A stretch of 64,000 bases of DNA from Bryobacterales bacterium (GTDB lineage Bacteria > Acidobacteriota > Terriglobia > Bryobacterales > UBA6623): positions 1-64,000 of the forward strand of contig JAPPMC010000129.1 in assembly GCA_028819235.1 (NCBI GenBank). Direction: 5' to 3'. The notes beneath the pieces were generated by a model that was not told the origin of the DNA, searched no databases, and saw only the letters and a program-made list of their open reading frames with translations. Position numbers and translations under genes: made by a program. Numbering within the stretch: the first letter of the stretch is position 1; each line of letters opens with the position of its first letter. Shown here one piece after another: positions 8,481 to 17,235 of this stretch.

Positions 8481-9293
8481 TCAGAACAGGTAGGAGGCTT
8501 GCTCGGCAAGCCAGTCTTCGTACTCCTGCTCGGTGACGACGTGCAAGAAGCTGCGCATCTTGTAGTGGCCCAAGCCGCAAAGCTCCGAGCAGACGATCTC
8601 GAAGCGGCCTTCCTTGTTGGGCGTGAAGCGCAGCTTTCCGACAAGTCCCGGGACGGTGTCGAGCTTGATTCGCAGTTCCGGCACGAAGAAGTTGTGCAGC
8701 ACGTCCTTGGACTTCAGCACGACCTCAACTTCGCGATTCACCGGGACGTACATCTCGGGCACCATGATGTCGTCGGAACCGCCCGGGCCGGAGCGGTCCA
8801 ACCCCACCGGGTTCCCGGCGGCATCGTCGATCAGGTTGATGTCGGTCGGGCCAAATTGGGAGTCCTCGCCGGCGTAGCGCATGTTCCACACGAACTGCTG
8901 TCCGGTGACTTCGACGATCAGGCGGCCTTCGGCAGGTTCCATCGACTTCTGCTCGATGAAGCGCGTCTCTGCCCACACCGAGTACCCAACAAACGTCAAC
9001 CCGACGAAGATGACCGCCGCTGCGGTTGTCCACAGAATCTCAAGCTTGTTGTTGCCGTGGGAGTCGGATGCCGGTCCCGCGGACTTCCGACCGAACAGCC
9101 AAACCGTGTATCCGAGCGCAAACTGGGCAACGAGGAATATGACTCCCGTCCCCGCCAGCGTCCACATGAACGTCTCGTCGATCTCGTCACCGAGGGTGGT
9201 GATCGACTCCGGCATCCACCAAGTCTGTGTGACGAACGGCACCGCCATCGCTAGGGTGACAGCCCAGACTACGATCGCGATCAGAAAGCCCAT
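8481..9293 (-). CDS. coxB: Cytochrome c oxidase subunit II (CuA subunit)
   Basis: A 270-residue subunit II that takes electrons from cytochrome c through its binuclear CuA site. Two transmembrane helices (about residues 3-25 and 45-68) are followed by a periplasmic cupredoxin domain. CuA ligands are complete: H200 in LHNFFVPELRIKLD and C235, C239, H243, M246 in CSELCGLGHYKM. There is no C-terminal cytochrome c domain, so this is not a caa3 form. ATG 9293 (MGFLIAIVVW) is used because the longer frame upstream is low-complexity. It is the first gene of the oxidase operon; the 121 bp upstream must hold the promoter. Confidence 0.96.
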   Translation of the reverse strand: MGFLIAIVVWAVTLAMAVPFVTQTWWMPESITTLGDEIDETFMWTLAGTGVIFLVAQFALGYTVWLFGRKSAGPASDSHGNNKLEILWTTAAAVIFVGLTFVGYSVWAETRFIEQKSMEPAEGRLIVEVTGQQFVWNMRYAGEDSQFGPTDINLIDDAAGNPVGLDRSGPGGSDDIMVPEMYVPVNREVEVVLKSKDVLHNFFVPELRIKLDTVPGLVGKLRFTPNKEGRFEIVCSELCGLGHYKMRSFLHVVTEQEYEDWLAEQASYLF

Positions 9294-9414
9294 GATAGGT
9301 TCAGCCTCGGAATTCCAGGATGCGCGGAACCGACCTGCCCACCGGCAGGCTGCCACTCCATGCCGAAGGCGTATTGTACCAATCCCGGCCTGCTCGCCCG
9401 GTAGCGGCCGCCGC

Positions 9415-10596
9415 TCAGCGCTCGCTTGGCTCCGGCAATCCTGCGAGCTTGCGGAGCTCGGCCTCGACAGCGCGCGGCCCTCGATCGCGGTAAAGGAGGC
9501 TAAGGCGCTCCTCTTCGGCGGACACCGGCAGGGCATCGGCCAAGCCTGAGACATCGAGAGCTTCCCGGCTTGGCACCCAGACTGAGCCGTCCATGAGTCC
9601 TGCGCTGCGCAGGAACGCGGTCATTCCGCCAAGCGCGTGCCCCCCGCCCGACGTGGGGAACTCGATCCGAAAGCGCGACTCGGGACGGGTCTCAAGCCGC
9701 GCACCGGCAGCCATCTGCGGACGGCCGCCCAGCGGCGCCGAGCCCAAGGAGTAGACCACGCCCGCTGCGTCCTCGGCGAGCCAGCCGATATCGAGGTGGT
9801 GCACGGCTTGGTCGCTGCGGTTATGGAGGTCGAATTGCGGGGCGCTCCAGACGGTCTCAAGTGCTGTGGCCACTGCGCCTTCCGCGACTACCGGCGCGCC
9901 AGGGATGTCCAAGAACGCGATCTCGACTCTGCGCGGATCGGCGGCGGGACCGGCCGTGGCGGGTCCGTTGCCCGCGAGCCGCACGCTCAGCCGGGGCCGT
10001 GCGGCCTGCCTTCTGAGGCTGTCCTGCATGGCGGTCGCCAGCTCCGGCAAGCCTCCGGAGTCGATCTTCGACAGGAAGAAGGCCCGGTCCCGTTGGGCCT
10101 CCGCCTCTAGCACTCTCAGCCTGCCAGCCGCGCCGAGCCGATCAGGCCCTGCCGAAGTCATCGATGCGAACAGCACTGAGTCTGGCTCGATTACAATTGC
10201 CGGACCCGAGGGCAGGGGCAGCGGCCGGAGCAGTCGGATGTTGATCGGGATGTCCAGCCCTTCGCCCCGGGGCGTGTGCCGGCTCGGAACCGTGACCGCC
10301 GCGCGGCCGCCAAACGCACGGTCTCCCGCCTCGATTCGCAAGACCAGCGCCCGGATCACTTCTTGACCGACGTTTTCGAGATGGACCGTGCCAGACAGGT
10401 TGATGACTAAGACGCCGCCGCGAGGCTCGACATCGCTGCTGGAGAAGTCACTGGCCATCGCGCGCAGTGGCACACCTTCAGGGATCGTGACGGCAATGTC
10501 GATCTCTTGTGCCTTCGCGACTAGCGCGATAGTGCCGGCCAAAGCGGCGAGGCAGATCCAACGTGGAGCCCGGGCCGACGGTAGGAGGTCCGTCAT
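9415..10596 (-). CDS. Exported protein of unknown function in sigma/anti-sigma operon
   Basis: A 393-residue protein with an N-terminal hydrophobic export signal (WICLAALAGTIALVAKAQ, about residues 12-29). The rest is soluble and rich in beta-like segments, with no motif I recognise. ATG 10596 lies 2 bp after the anti-sigma stop, so the two are surely cotranslated. The surveillance-type context (ECF sigma, zinc anti-sigma, exported third gene) suggests an envelope component whose expression or state the sigma pair tracks. That role is inference from position only. Confidence 0.75.
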   Translation of the reverse strand: MTDLLPSARAPRWICLAALAGTIALVAKAQEIDIAVTIPEGVPLRAMASDFSSSDVEPRGGVLVINLSGTVHLENVGQEVIRALVLRIEAGDRAFGGRAAVTVPSRHTPRGEGLDIPINIRLLRPLPLPSGPAIVIEPDSVLFASMTSAGPDRLGAAGRLRVLEAEAQRDRAFFLSKIDSGGLPELATAMQDSLRRQAARPRLSVRLAGNGPATAGPAADPRRVEIAFLDIPGAPVVAEGAVATALETVWSAPQFDLHNRSDQAVHHLDIGWLAEDAAGVVYSLGSAPLGGRPQMAAGARLETRPESRFRIEFPTSGGGHALGGMTAFLRSAGLMDGSVWVPSREALDVSGLADALPVSAEEERLSLLYRDRGPRAVEAELRKLAGLPEPSER

Positions 10597-10598
10597 GG

Positions 10599-11102
10599 TC
10601 AGTAATACTCCGTGATGCTCAACGTGCCGGACGCGGCATCGTAGGCCCGGAACCTCAGTTCTCCGGTCGCTCCGACTTGGGCGTCTGCGGCGTCGAGGCC
10701 GAGCAAGGTTTCGCCCCATGTTGCTTGCATTCCGAGCCCTGCCGAGGGCACTTCGGGCTGCGGGGATCGCACCTGGGAACCTGTGTACAGCAGGGCCAAT
10801 GCCACCGTGGCCGCGCAAGCAGCGGTGCCCAGCAGCCACCGCCCCCGCTGTCCGCGGGCCGCACGGTTCTGGCGGGCGGTCGCAGCTGCTTGTACGTGTC
10901 GGGTGAGGGCCTTGAAGTCCACGGGTGGCGTTTCCCGCAGGGCCGCTAGGTCTTGTCTGGCTCTTCGGTAGTCTGCTGCGGACTGGCGGCACACAGCACA
11001 CTTCGAGAGGTGGCGGTCGGTTAGAAACCGCTTCCAACGGCCTAGGTCCCCGCCGGCGTAGAGGGCGATGACCTCTTCTTGAGCGTGGCGAGGCTTGGCC
11101 AT
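10599..11102 (-). CDS. Zinc-finger anti-sigma factor-like membrane protein
   Basis: A 167-residue protein with an N-terminal zinc anti-sigma motif H31-x3-C35-x2-C38 (HLSKCAVC). A cytoplasmic linker, one transmembrane helix (about residues 89-108, LLGTAACAATVALALLYTG) and a short periplasmic tail follow. This is the layout of membrane-anchored anti-sigma factors that hold ECF sigma factors inactive. The start ATG 11102 overlaps the sigma-factor stop by one base (TGATG), indicating translational coupling and matched stoichiometry. Confidence 0.85.
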   Translation of the reverse strand: MAKPRHAQEEVIALYAGGDLGRWKRFLTDRHLSKCAVCRQSAADYRRARQDLAALRETPPVDFKALTRHVQAAATARQNRAARGQRGRWLLGTAACAATVALALLYTGSQVRSPQPEVPSAGLGMQATWGETLLGLDAADAQVGATGELRFRAYDAASGTLSITEYY

Positions 11103-11653
11103 CAGCGGGGGTTTTCCTTCTCGTAGCGCTTGAACTTTACGCGTGCGTTCGCAATGTGCGAACGCACGGTCGCAGGAGAGCAACCCATGATCTTGGCGAC
11201 CTCGCCGGCTGGGAATTGCTCGACATCGCGAAGCAGCAGGGCCGTGCGCTCGCGGTGGGTGAGCCGCTTCAGGCCCCTATTGAGCCAGCGACGGGTCTCG
11301 CTCCGGATCGCGCCGTGCTCGGGGCTCTCGGTCTTGGCGACCGGGATGGTCACGAGTTGGTCAAAGCCCACCCGGCCTTTGCGTCGCATGAAGTCGAGGG
11401 CGGTGTTCACGGCGATTCGGTTCAGCCACTGCGCCACCTTGCGATTGTCTTTGAGTTGGCTCTTGCGCCTGAGGGCCTTCAGCAGCGAGTCTTGGGTCAG
11501 GTCTTGGGCGTCGGGGACATTGCGAACGATCCCGTATATCAGCCGAAACATCCTTCGCGCGTGAGTCTCGAGCGCCTCGTCCTCAGGCACCGGCACTACC
11601 GCCTCCTGGCCGAGGCCGCTGGCCGGTACCAAGACCGTCGCACTGCATGCCAT
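11102..11653 (-). CDS. RNA polymerase ECF sigma factor
   Basis: A 183-residue sigma-70 family factor with region 2 (RRMFRLIYGIVRNVPDAQDL, WLNRIAVNTALDFMRR) and region 4 (LTHRERTALLLRDVEQF, MGCSPATVRSHIANARVKF). Region 3 is absent, as in ECF factors. ATG 11653 is preferred over an upstream TTG at 11671 because GGGAG lies 5 nt before it. It heads a three-gene operon with its probable anti-sigma factor and an exported protein, and probably activates its own promoter within 11654-11955. Confidence 0.92.
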   Translation of the reverse strand: MACSATVLVPASGLGQEAVVPVPEDEALETHARRMFRLIYGIVRNVPDAQDLTQDSLLKALRRKSQLKDNRKVAQWLNRIAVNTALDFMRRKGRVGFDQLVTIPVAKTESPEHGAIRSETRRWLNRGLKRLTHRERTALLLRDVEQFPAGEVAKIMGCSPATVRSHIANARVKFKRYEKENPR

Positions 11654-11955
11654 CGCCGCTCCCACGTGCAACCTCGTCCAGCAATAGAAAGACGCCGGAC
11701 GGGCCGATTCCGTGCAATTCGCGCCGGACCTCTCCAGACTTGTGAGCGTTCCCGAATCGCTGGCACTTGAACCTCAGGATGCCATTCGCACAGTCGAGGA
11801 CGTGCATGGCGCCCCAGTGCGCGGGCCCGCCACGACGTGGCCCGATGACATGATCGGCAATACCATCGGCCCTATGGCCGCTCGCGCCGGCGCCGACGCG
11901 GCTAGCCAACGAACCGACATTGCCCCGTTGCTAAACTCGGCTCGACGGATCGGCG

Positions 11956-13119
11956 ATGAATCTAGCGGGGCGGATATCTAGGCTGCGTGGCGAGGGGGCC
12001 TTTGAGGTACTCGTCCGAGCTCGAGACCTTGAGGCCACGGGGCGTGACGTTATCCACATGGAGATCGGAGAGCCCGACTTTCCGACACCCGCAAACATCG
12101 TCGCAGCCGGTCGGAAAGCCATTGCCGACGGCTTCACGAAGTATGGACCCACACAGGGTGAGCCGGTACTCCGGCAGGCGGTGGCCGAGCACGTCTCGGC
12201 GACACGCGGCATCCCCGTCAGTGAGACCCAGGTCGTCGTGACACCGGGTGCTAAGCCCATCCTGTTCTATTCGATGCTCGCGCTGCTCGAACCGGGCGAC
12301 GAGGCCATGTATCCCGACCCTGGATTTCCGATCTACGAAGGTGTCATAGGTGCCAGCGGTGCCACCCCGGTGGCCATGCCGTTACTCGAGTCGCGTGGAT
12401 TCTCCATTGACCTGGACCGGTTCGCCGACGCGCTGTCGGACCGAACACGCTTGATCATCCTCAACTCGCCGCAGAACCCGACGGGCGGCACGATTCCCCC
12501 GGCGGACCTCCAAGCGATCGCGGACCTGGTAGCCGACCGAGACTTGGTCGTTCTCTCAGACGAGATCTACAACCTGATCGCGTTCGACGAGAAGCCCACC
12601 TCGATTGCCTCGATAGACGGCATGGCGGACAAGACGATCATTCTGGACGGATTCTCCAAGGCCTACTCGATGACCGGCTGGCGAATCGGATACGGGGTCT
12701 TTCCCCAGTGGATAGTCGACGCAATCTGTCTATTGCAAGTAAGCGCGACATCCCACACGGCCACGTTCACGCAGCGCGCCGCGATCGAGGCCCTGATAGG
12801 ACCCCAAGACAGCGTGCAACGCATGGTGGAGGAATTCTCCCGCCGCCGTGACGTGATCGTCGACGGACTGAATTCGATCCCCGGAATCCGCTGTGCCCGG
12901 CCGGGCGGGGCATTCTACGCCTTTCCTAACGTCCAAGGGACCGGAATGTCCTCCTCCGAACTCGCCGAGCGGATTCTCCAAGACGCTGGGGTGGCATGTT
13001 TGGCAGGGGAGGCCTTTGGCGCCTGTGGCGAGGGCTACCTTCGATTCAGCTACGCGACGGCGCTCGACCGGATCGAGATCGCGATTGATCGAATCCACCG
13101 GCTGCTAGTGAGCTCCTGA
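11956..13119 (+). CDS. Pyridoxal-phosphate aminotransferase, class I/II (aspartate aminotransferase-like)
   Basis: A 387-residue fold-type I aminotransferase. The PLP Schiff-base lysine is K235 in DGFSKAYSMTGWRIGY. D202 in LSDEIYN binds the PLP nitrogen, and N174 in NSPQNPTGG and the C-terminal RFSY arginine (substrate carboxylate) are present. Closest in pattern to subfamily I-gamma enzymes (aspartate, LL-diaminopimelate or glutamate-pyruvate type), so amino-donor specificity cannot be fixed from sequence. It is divergent from the sigma-factor operon, with 302 bp between them. Confidence 0.92.
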   Translation: MNLAGRISRLRGEGAFEVLVRARDLEATGRDVIHMEIGEPDFPTPANIVAAGRKAIADGFTKYGPTQGEPVLRQAVAEHVSATRGIPVSETQVVVTPGAKPILFYSMLALLEPGDEAMYPDPGFPIYEGVIGASGATPVAMPLLESRGFSIDLDRFADALSDRTRLIILNSPQNPTGGTIPPADLQAIADLVADRDLVVLSDEIYNLIAFDEKPTSIASIDGMADKTIILDGFSKAYSMTGWRIGYGVFPQWIVDAICLLQVSATSHTATFTQRAAIEALIGPQDSVQRMVEEFSRRRDVIVDGLNSIPGIRCARPGGAFYAFPNVQGTGMSSSELAERILQDAGVACLAGEAFGACGEGYLRFSYATALDRIEIAIDRIHRLLVSS

Positions 13120-13486
13120 TTCGGCCCGCGCGTAGGCAGGGTCGAACGACAGAGGCGCAGTAGCTCAGTCCCGGTCGGCAGGCACACGAAGCGGGTGCAG
13201 ATAGCGCGCGGCTGCGCAGCGATCCGCTGCGTGGAGGACAGGGCTCGCCGCACGCCGAGAGTCTAGTCAAGGTCGCTGTGGCTGGTGCGGGACGTCCTCT
13301 GTTGTGTTGGGATGTGTTCGGACTCCATGGCGGGCCCACGAATTATGGGTCGTGCGCAGCTGGGCCGGCACACGCTGACCGTTGTAGCAGAACTTCAGAT
13401 TCGTAGAGGTCTTGAAACCTATCATATATTTGTTTATCTTTAATTTGACACTTCCCATGACTACCACATTATGATATCGTGAATAT
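13120..13486. other. Gene-free AT-rich junction upstream of transposase remnant
   Basis: No gene is visible. The last 120 bp are markedly AT-rich compared with the flanks and carry a candidate promoter (13445-13475). A string resembling the 5' half of a tRNA (13155-13170) is present but has no matching T arm or acceptor. Confidence 0.4.
13445..13475 (+). promoter_or_regulatory. Candidate sigma-70 promoter of the transposase remnant
   Basis: A consensus -35 TTGACA (13445-13450) is followed by TATGAT (13470-13475). The 19-bp spacer is longer than the ideal 17, which is the weak point. It lies just upstream of ATG 13487 in an AT-rich patch, as insertion-sequence promoters often do. Confidence 0.3.
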
Positions 13487-14059
13487 ATGTCGATGGGAAC
13501 AAGAAGAATTGCTGCGCCTTTGGAATTCGCGTCGGTCGATGGGCTGCTCCATGTGCACCAACTCCCCTTCTACGAGCGCTTGGACTCCGTTCTGGTGAAG
13601 GCGGGGTTTGACGAGTTCGTTGAGGAGGCCTGCCGTGATTGCTATCCGGTCGGCGTCGGCCGGCGTTCCATGCCCCCGGCCGTGTACTTCCGCGTTCTTC
13701 TGCTTGCGTTCCTGCTTGGGATCGAGTCCGAGCGCGGAATCGCGCTCCAGGTAGGAGACAGCCTTAGCGTCCGCAAGTTCCTTGGGTACGCTCTGACGAG
13801 CCCGACCCCAAGTCGGTCCGCCTTGGCGAGAGCTCGTCGTCGTATCCCATTCTCAATCCAGCAGAAGGTGTTCGCTTGGGTGTTGGAACGTCTCGCGGAA
13901 ACGGACACAGTGCTCCGGCTACCCGCCCTGGCACGGGGGAGCGCCGCTAGGGCCGCTCGCGCAGCTGGCGTGCCGGCGGGTCGGGCCCGTGCGGGTCGCT
14001 ATGCAACGTTCGTGAAGGATCTCGCGTCGTGCGGGCCGGCCTGCGGGAACGCGTCTTGA
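13487..14059 (+). pseudogene. Truncated IS5/IS1182-type transposase (InsH N-terminal domain)
   Basis: The first ~145 residues match the N-terminal DUF772/InsH domain of IS1182/IS5-group transposases. Examples are LPFYERLDSVLVKAGFDEFVEEACRD, PPAVYFRVLLLAFLLGIESER and LARARRRIPFSIQQKVFAWV. After VLERLAETDTV the sequence turns into low-complexity Arg/Ala/Gly and stops at 14059. The catalytic DDE domain (another ~300 residues) is missing. This is the 5' end of a dead insertion sequence whose 3' part has been deleted; no terminal inverted repeats are recognisable. Confidence 0.75.
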
Positions 14060-14111
14060 ACGTTGTCGGGACCAGCCTCTTCGGCATGGGTTGCTACGAT
14101 GTGCCGTGCCG

Positions 14112-14846
14112 ATGGGTCGCTTTCTGATAGCCGTCGTCTGCGTCGCTGCAGGGCTGCTCATGCTTGGCTTGCCCGGTGGCTCTGGACAGTTCTCGGAGCC
14201 TGAGTGGGCCGAAAGGCGGGCAATGATGGTTCGCGACCAGATTGAGGCGCGCGGCGTGCGCTCGAGGAAGGTCCTTGATGCCCTTCGGGCAGTGCCTCGG
14301 GAGCGGTTCGTCCCTGAGCGAGTGCGAAGGTACGCGACCGATGACAGGCCGTTGTCGATCGGGTTCAATCAGACAATTTCGCAGCCCTACATCGTGGCCT
14401 ACATGACGGAACTCCTGCGGATCGACCGCCGCCACAGTGTGCTCGAGATCGGGACTGGATCGGGTTATCAGGCGGCCGTGCTCGCCACCCTCAGCGACCA
14501 TGTGTACAGCATCGAGATTGTTCCGCAACTGGCGGAACGCGCCCGCAGGACTTTGGCCGAGCTTGGCTTTGAATCGGTGCGCCTACGCACCGGTGACGGG
14601 TACCAAGGCTGGCCGGAGCACGCTCCGTACGATCGGATCATCTTGACAGCCGCCCCGCCGCAGCTGCCGCAGGCGCTGGTCGACCAGCTGGCGGCAGGGG
14701 GCAGGCTCGTAGCTCCGATCGGTTCGACTCCGAACAATCAGTCTCTCGATTTGGTAACGAAGGACGAGGCTGGTCGGATTCGCCGGCGTTCTCAGCTCCC
14801 CGTCCGATTCGTCCCAATGGTACCGGGTGCCTCGCGGGCCAACTAA
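14112..14846 (+). CDS. pcm: Protein-L-isoaspartate O-methyltransferase, exported form
   Basis: This enzyme repairs isoaspartyl residues by SAM-dependent methylation. The 244-residue product has the PCMT signatures TISQPY (about 88-93), the SAM motif EIGTGSG (about 112-118) and YDRIILTAAPP. Unlike cytosolic Pcm (about 210 residues), it begins with a hydrophobic leader MGRFLIAVVCVAAGLLMLGL, implying periplasmic or membrane-attached action. How SAM would be available there is unclear. ATG 14112 is chosen over TTG 14091 because it begins the signal sequence cleanly. It sits just downstream of the transposase remnant. Confidence 0.9.
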   Translation: MGRFLIAVVCVAAGLLMLGLPGGSGQFSEPEWAERRAMMVRDQIEARGVRSRKVLDALRAVPRERFVPERVRRYATDDRPLSIGFNQTISQPYIVAYMTELLRIDRRHSVLEIGTGSGYQAAVLATLSDHVYSIEIVPQLAERARRTLAELGFESVRLRTGDGYQGWPEHAPYDRIILTAAPPQLPQALVDQLAAGGRLVAPIGSTPNNQSLDLVTKDEAGRIRRRSQLPVRFVPMVPGASRAN

Positions 14847-14985
14847 CTTGGCGTGGAGATTTCAAGCCATCCCCCTTACCATCGGCGCTGAAGGGTAGGT
14901 AGCCACACTCGCGGCGACGGGAAGTTGAAGTGATCCGATCTTCCCTTGGAGAGTTCGAGAGCACAGATCGAGTCAGTTTCGATAT

Positions 14986-15852
14986 CTACTTGTTCCATTC
15001 ACCATGCGCCTTTGGGATCAGATAGTCCAATACACCCTCGTGATCGGTTAGATCGGAGTCCCTGAATCTAATACGATATCGCTTGTCTCTATACTCAAGC
15101 GTACTAAGGTTTGCGTCATCGATCTGACGGTCGACGTCATCGGATTTTTCTAGACGTAGTTCAACGATCAATCTAGTCTTAGTCGATCTAAACTTAACGA
15201 AATTATACGGTCGATCGTCCTTATACAATCCAATGTAGAACTTATTGTAGTTCAGTTGGATGTTTGACTCACGATCATCGCCTGAATCACAACGACAAAT
15301 AAGATCAAGCACTTTATCAGCCATGCTGACGGTCGCTGGTGTCGCCCGATCTTTCCAGTATTTGCGATCTGCAGGAGCAGTCGGTTCATCTTCTCCTCGA
15401 CTAATGGCATCCAATACTTTGACAAAAATCAGTGCCAAGTATTCCTCAACTTGGACTGCTTCCATCTTGATCGCGATAAGTGGTATAGCACCATTGAACA
15501 GAGAGATCACGTTAAGGAAGCGACCCGTGACTTCTTCTGCAACTATAACTGCCGTATGGTCATATTGAGGATATCTCTTCCTTTCAATATCCCAGTATTC
15601 TATCGTTCGAATGATATGTGTCTCGTCAGTGGCACCAAGCTGAATTTCGACTTCGTAGCGTTCTTTGGTCTCAGGATCTTGAAGAAGGATGTCTAGTCGT
15701 CCTGCGCCTGGCTGCCTACGTTCACTCTCCAGCACGACCAATTCGCCAAGGCCGAGAATTCTCGCGTCATCCGTGATTCTCTCGTGGACCCAGCGTTCTT
15801 GATACCTGGGATGGGCCTTGAGGGAAATCCTCTTGTGTTTTTGATACTTCAT
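14986..15852 (-). CDS. Orphan PD-(D/E)XK nuclease-like protein, AT-rich
   Basis: A 288-residue protein I cannot name. Its N-terminal half contains GRLDILLQDPETKERYEVEIQ. This gives D54, E69 and Q71 in the spacing of PD-(D/E)XK-fold nucleases with an ExQ variant, and is followed by HIIRTIEYWDIERKRYPQYDH. The C-terminal half (about 180-288) is a separate charged domain. ATG 15852 is chosen because AAGAGGA lies 9 nt upstream; ATG 15861 abuts that ribosome site and is unlikely. Codons are clearly richer in A/T than the neighbouring genes, suggesting recent transfer. No methyltransferase or partner gene lies beside it. Confidence 0.7.
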   Translation of the reverse strand: MKYQKHKRISLKAHPRYQERWVHERITDDARILGLGELVVLESERRQPGAGRLDILLQDPETKERYEVEIQLGATDETHIIRTIEYWDIERKRYPQYDHTAVIVAEEVTGRFLNVISLFNGAIPLIAIKMEAVQVEEYLALIFVKVLDAISRGEDEPTAPADRKYWKDRATPATVSMADKVLDLICRCDSGDDRESNIQLNYNKFYIGLYKDDRPYNFVKFRSTKTRLIVELRLEKSDDVDRQIDDANLSTLEYRDKRYRIRFRDSDLTDHEGVLDYLIPKAHGEWNK

Positions 15853-16181
15853 GTGCGACATTCCTCTTGATTCTCTCGTGGCTCCGTGTGATTCACGACA
15901 ACGCACTTATGTGATCGCCCAACTCTTGCTTCGTAGTGCACGTGGATGGCTTTCCCTCCAAGGCTCGCGGACGAGGACCATCATAGACCATTGACCATCG
16001 GGTTGTCACAAGGCCGGCGTTGCGCCAGTCCCGGACATGGCGCCAGCAAATTGCTAAACGGTCAAGCGCTCAAGCCGCCTCGGCGGCTCCTGGAAGCATG
16101 AGAAAGGCACGTGAAGAAGCGCAGACGCGGCTACCTTCGGCGTCACTTCAACGGCCCAATAAAGCCTCCAATCCGCAGAAT
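15853..16181. other. Gene-free stretch upstream of nuclease-like orphan
   Basis: No coding signal. A weak minus-strand promoter candidate is present near 15983-16010 (GTGACA, 18 bp, TATGAT), which could serve the nuclease-like gene. Confidence 0.35.
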
Positions 16182-17174
16182 CTAGGAAAGTTTCCCGGCG
16201 CGCCCACCTCCGGCGTCACCACGCTTCGCAAGGGCCGCAGAGACCGCAGCCGACGCGCGAGGACCCGGCTTGGAATGGCGGGTGGCAAGCGCGATGCCGG
16301 TCAGGACAGCCACCAAGCCGGCGACGAGGCGGCCTGGAACTGCCTCCCCGAAATAGGCTGAGCTCAAGACTACGCCGCTGATGGGAGTGATGAAGGAGAA
16401 GGCGATCACCGTGCTCGGGGTGTGGCGTCGGATGAGGTATACCCACGCCAGTTGGGCCGTGCAGCCGATCACCAGTCCTTGAAAGAGCAGGGCAGTCCAG
16501 GTCATCCAGTTCTGCTCCGTTCGCTGCATAGGGTCCGGGATCACCAGCCATCCCGCCAGAAAGATCGGCAGAGCTCCGATCAGAGTCCAGAAGACGGCCC
16601 TCACGTACTCGACCTTCAGGGACAGCTGCCGGGTGTAGACCATGCGGATCGACAGAAGTGTCGCGGCCGTCAGTACGAGCGCGTTTCCCAAGACGGGATT
16701 CGGGGCCAGCCGACTCTCAGTGCGGGTCGCCAATATCCAGGCAACCCCGGCGAACGCGACCGCCAGACCAACCACGCGTCGCAGTGTAAGTCGGTCGGCT
16801 GCGACAGTGAACGAAGAGATCACGGCCGTGCTTATCGGATACGAGTTGAAGAGGATGGCTAGGAGGACCGGCGAAGTGTAGTCGGCGCCGAACTGATTGG
16901 CACCGATCTGTACGGCGAAGATCACCGCTAGAACGGTCAGCGGCAGGACTTCGCGACGTTTGGGCCGAAGTTGGATTCCCCGCAAGGCCGCATAGCAGGC
17001 TATCCCAATCGTCGCAAACGATATTCGCCAAAACGCCCCAAGCAGTGGGGGCATCGAGAGCAACACGACCTTCATCGCGATCGGGTTGAGCCCGCGGACA
17101 ATCGTGATTAGCACGCACGCCACGACCGACGCGAGGCCCAGCGGTTGGGATACTCTCGGCTGTTGCCGGGCCAT
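16182..17174 (-). CDS. DMT-superfamily (EamA) transporter
   Basis: A 330-residue membrane protein with about ten hydrophobic helices arranged as two EamA repeats. Typical signatures are LLGAFWRISFATIGIA, the repeat-1 end AFAGVAWILATRTES and the repeat-2 end TPISGVVLSSAYFGEAVPGRL. Members export or import metabolites such as amino acids, purines or sugars, and the substrate cannot be read here. It is 61 bp downstream of the sugar isomerase on the same strand, so they may form a small operon. The C-terminus has an unusual Ala/Arg/Gly-rich tail. Confidence 0.88.
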   Translation of the reverse strand: MARQQPRVSQPLGLASVVACVLITIVRGLNPIAMKVVLLSMPPLLGAFWRISFATIGIACYAALRGIQLRPKRREVLPLTVLAVIFAVQIGANQFGADYTSPVLLAILFNSYPISTAVISSFTVAADRLTLRRVVGLAVAFAGVAWILATRTESRLAPNPVLGNALVLTAATLLSIRMVYTRQLSLKVEYVRAVFWTLIGALPIFLAGWLVIPDPMQRTEQNWMTWTALLFQGLVIGCTAQLAWVYLIRRHTPSTVIAFSFITPISGVVLSSAYFGEAVPGRLVAGLVAVLTGIALATRHSKPGPRASAAVSAALAKRGDAGGGRAGKLS

Positions 17175-17235
17175 GCCTCACCCGGGCGTCGGCAGATTGT
17201 CCGGCGAAGTGGTCGCCGGCGCCATCAGGCCGCTC

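Noticed and set aside
13155..13170. GCGCAGTAGCTCAGTC resembling the start of a tRNA
   Set aside because: No matching acceptor 3' strand, anticodon stem or T arm follows.
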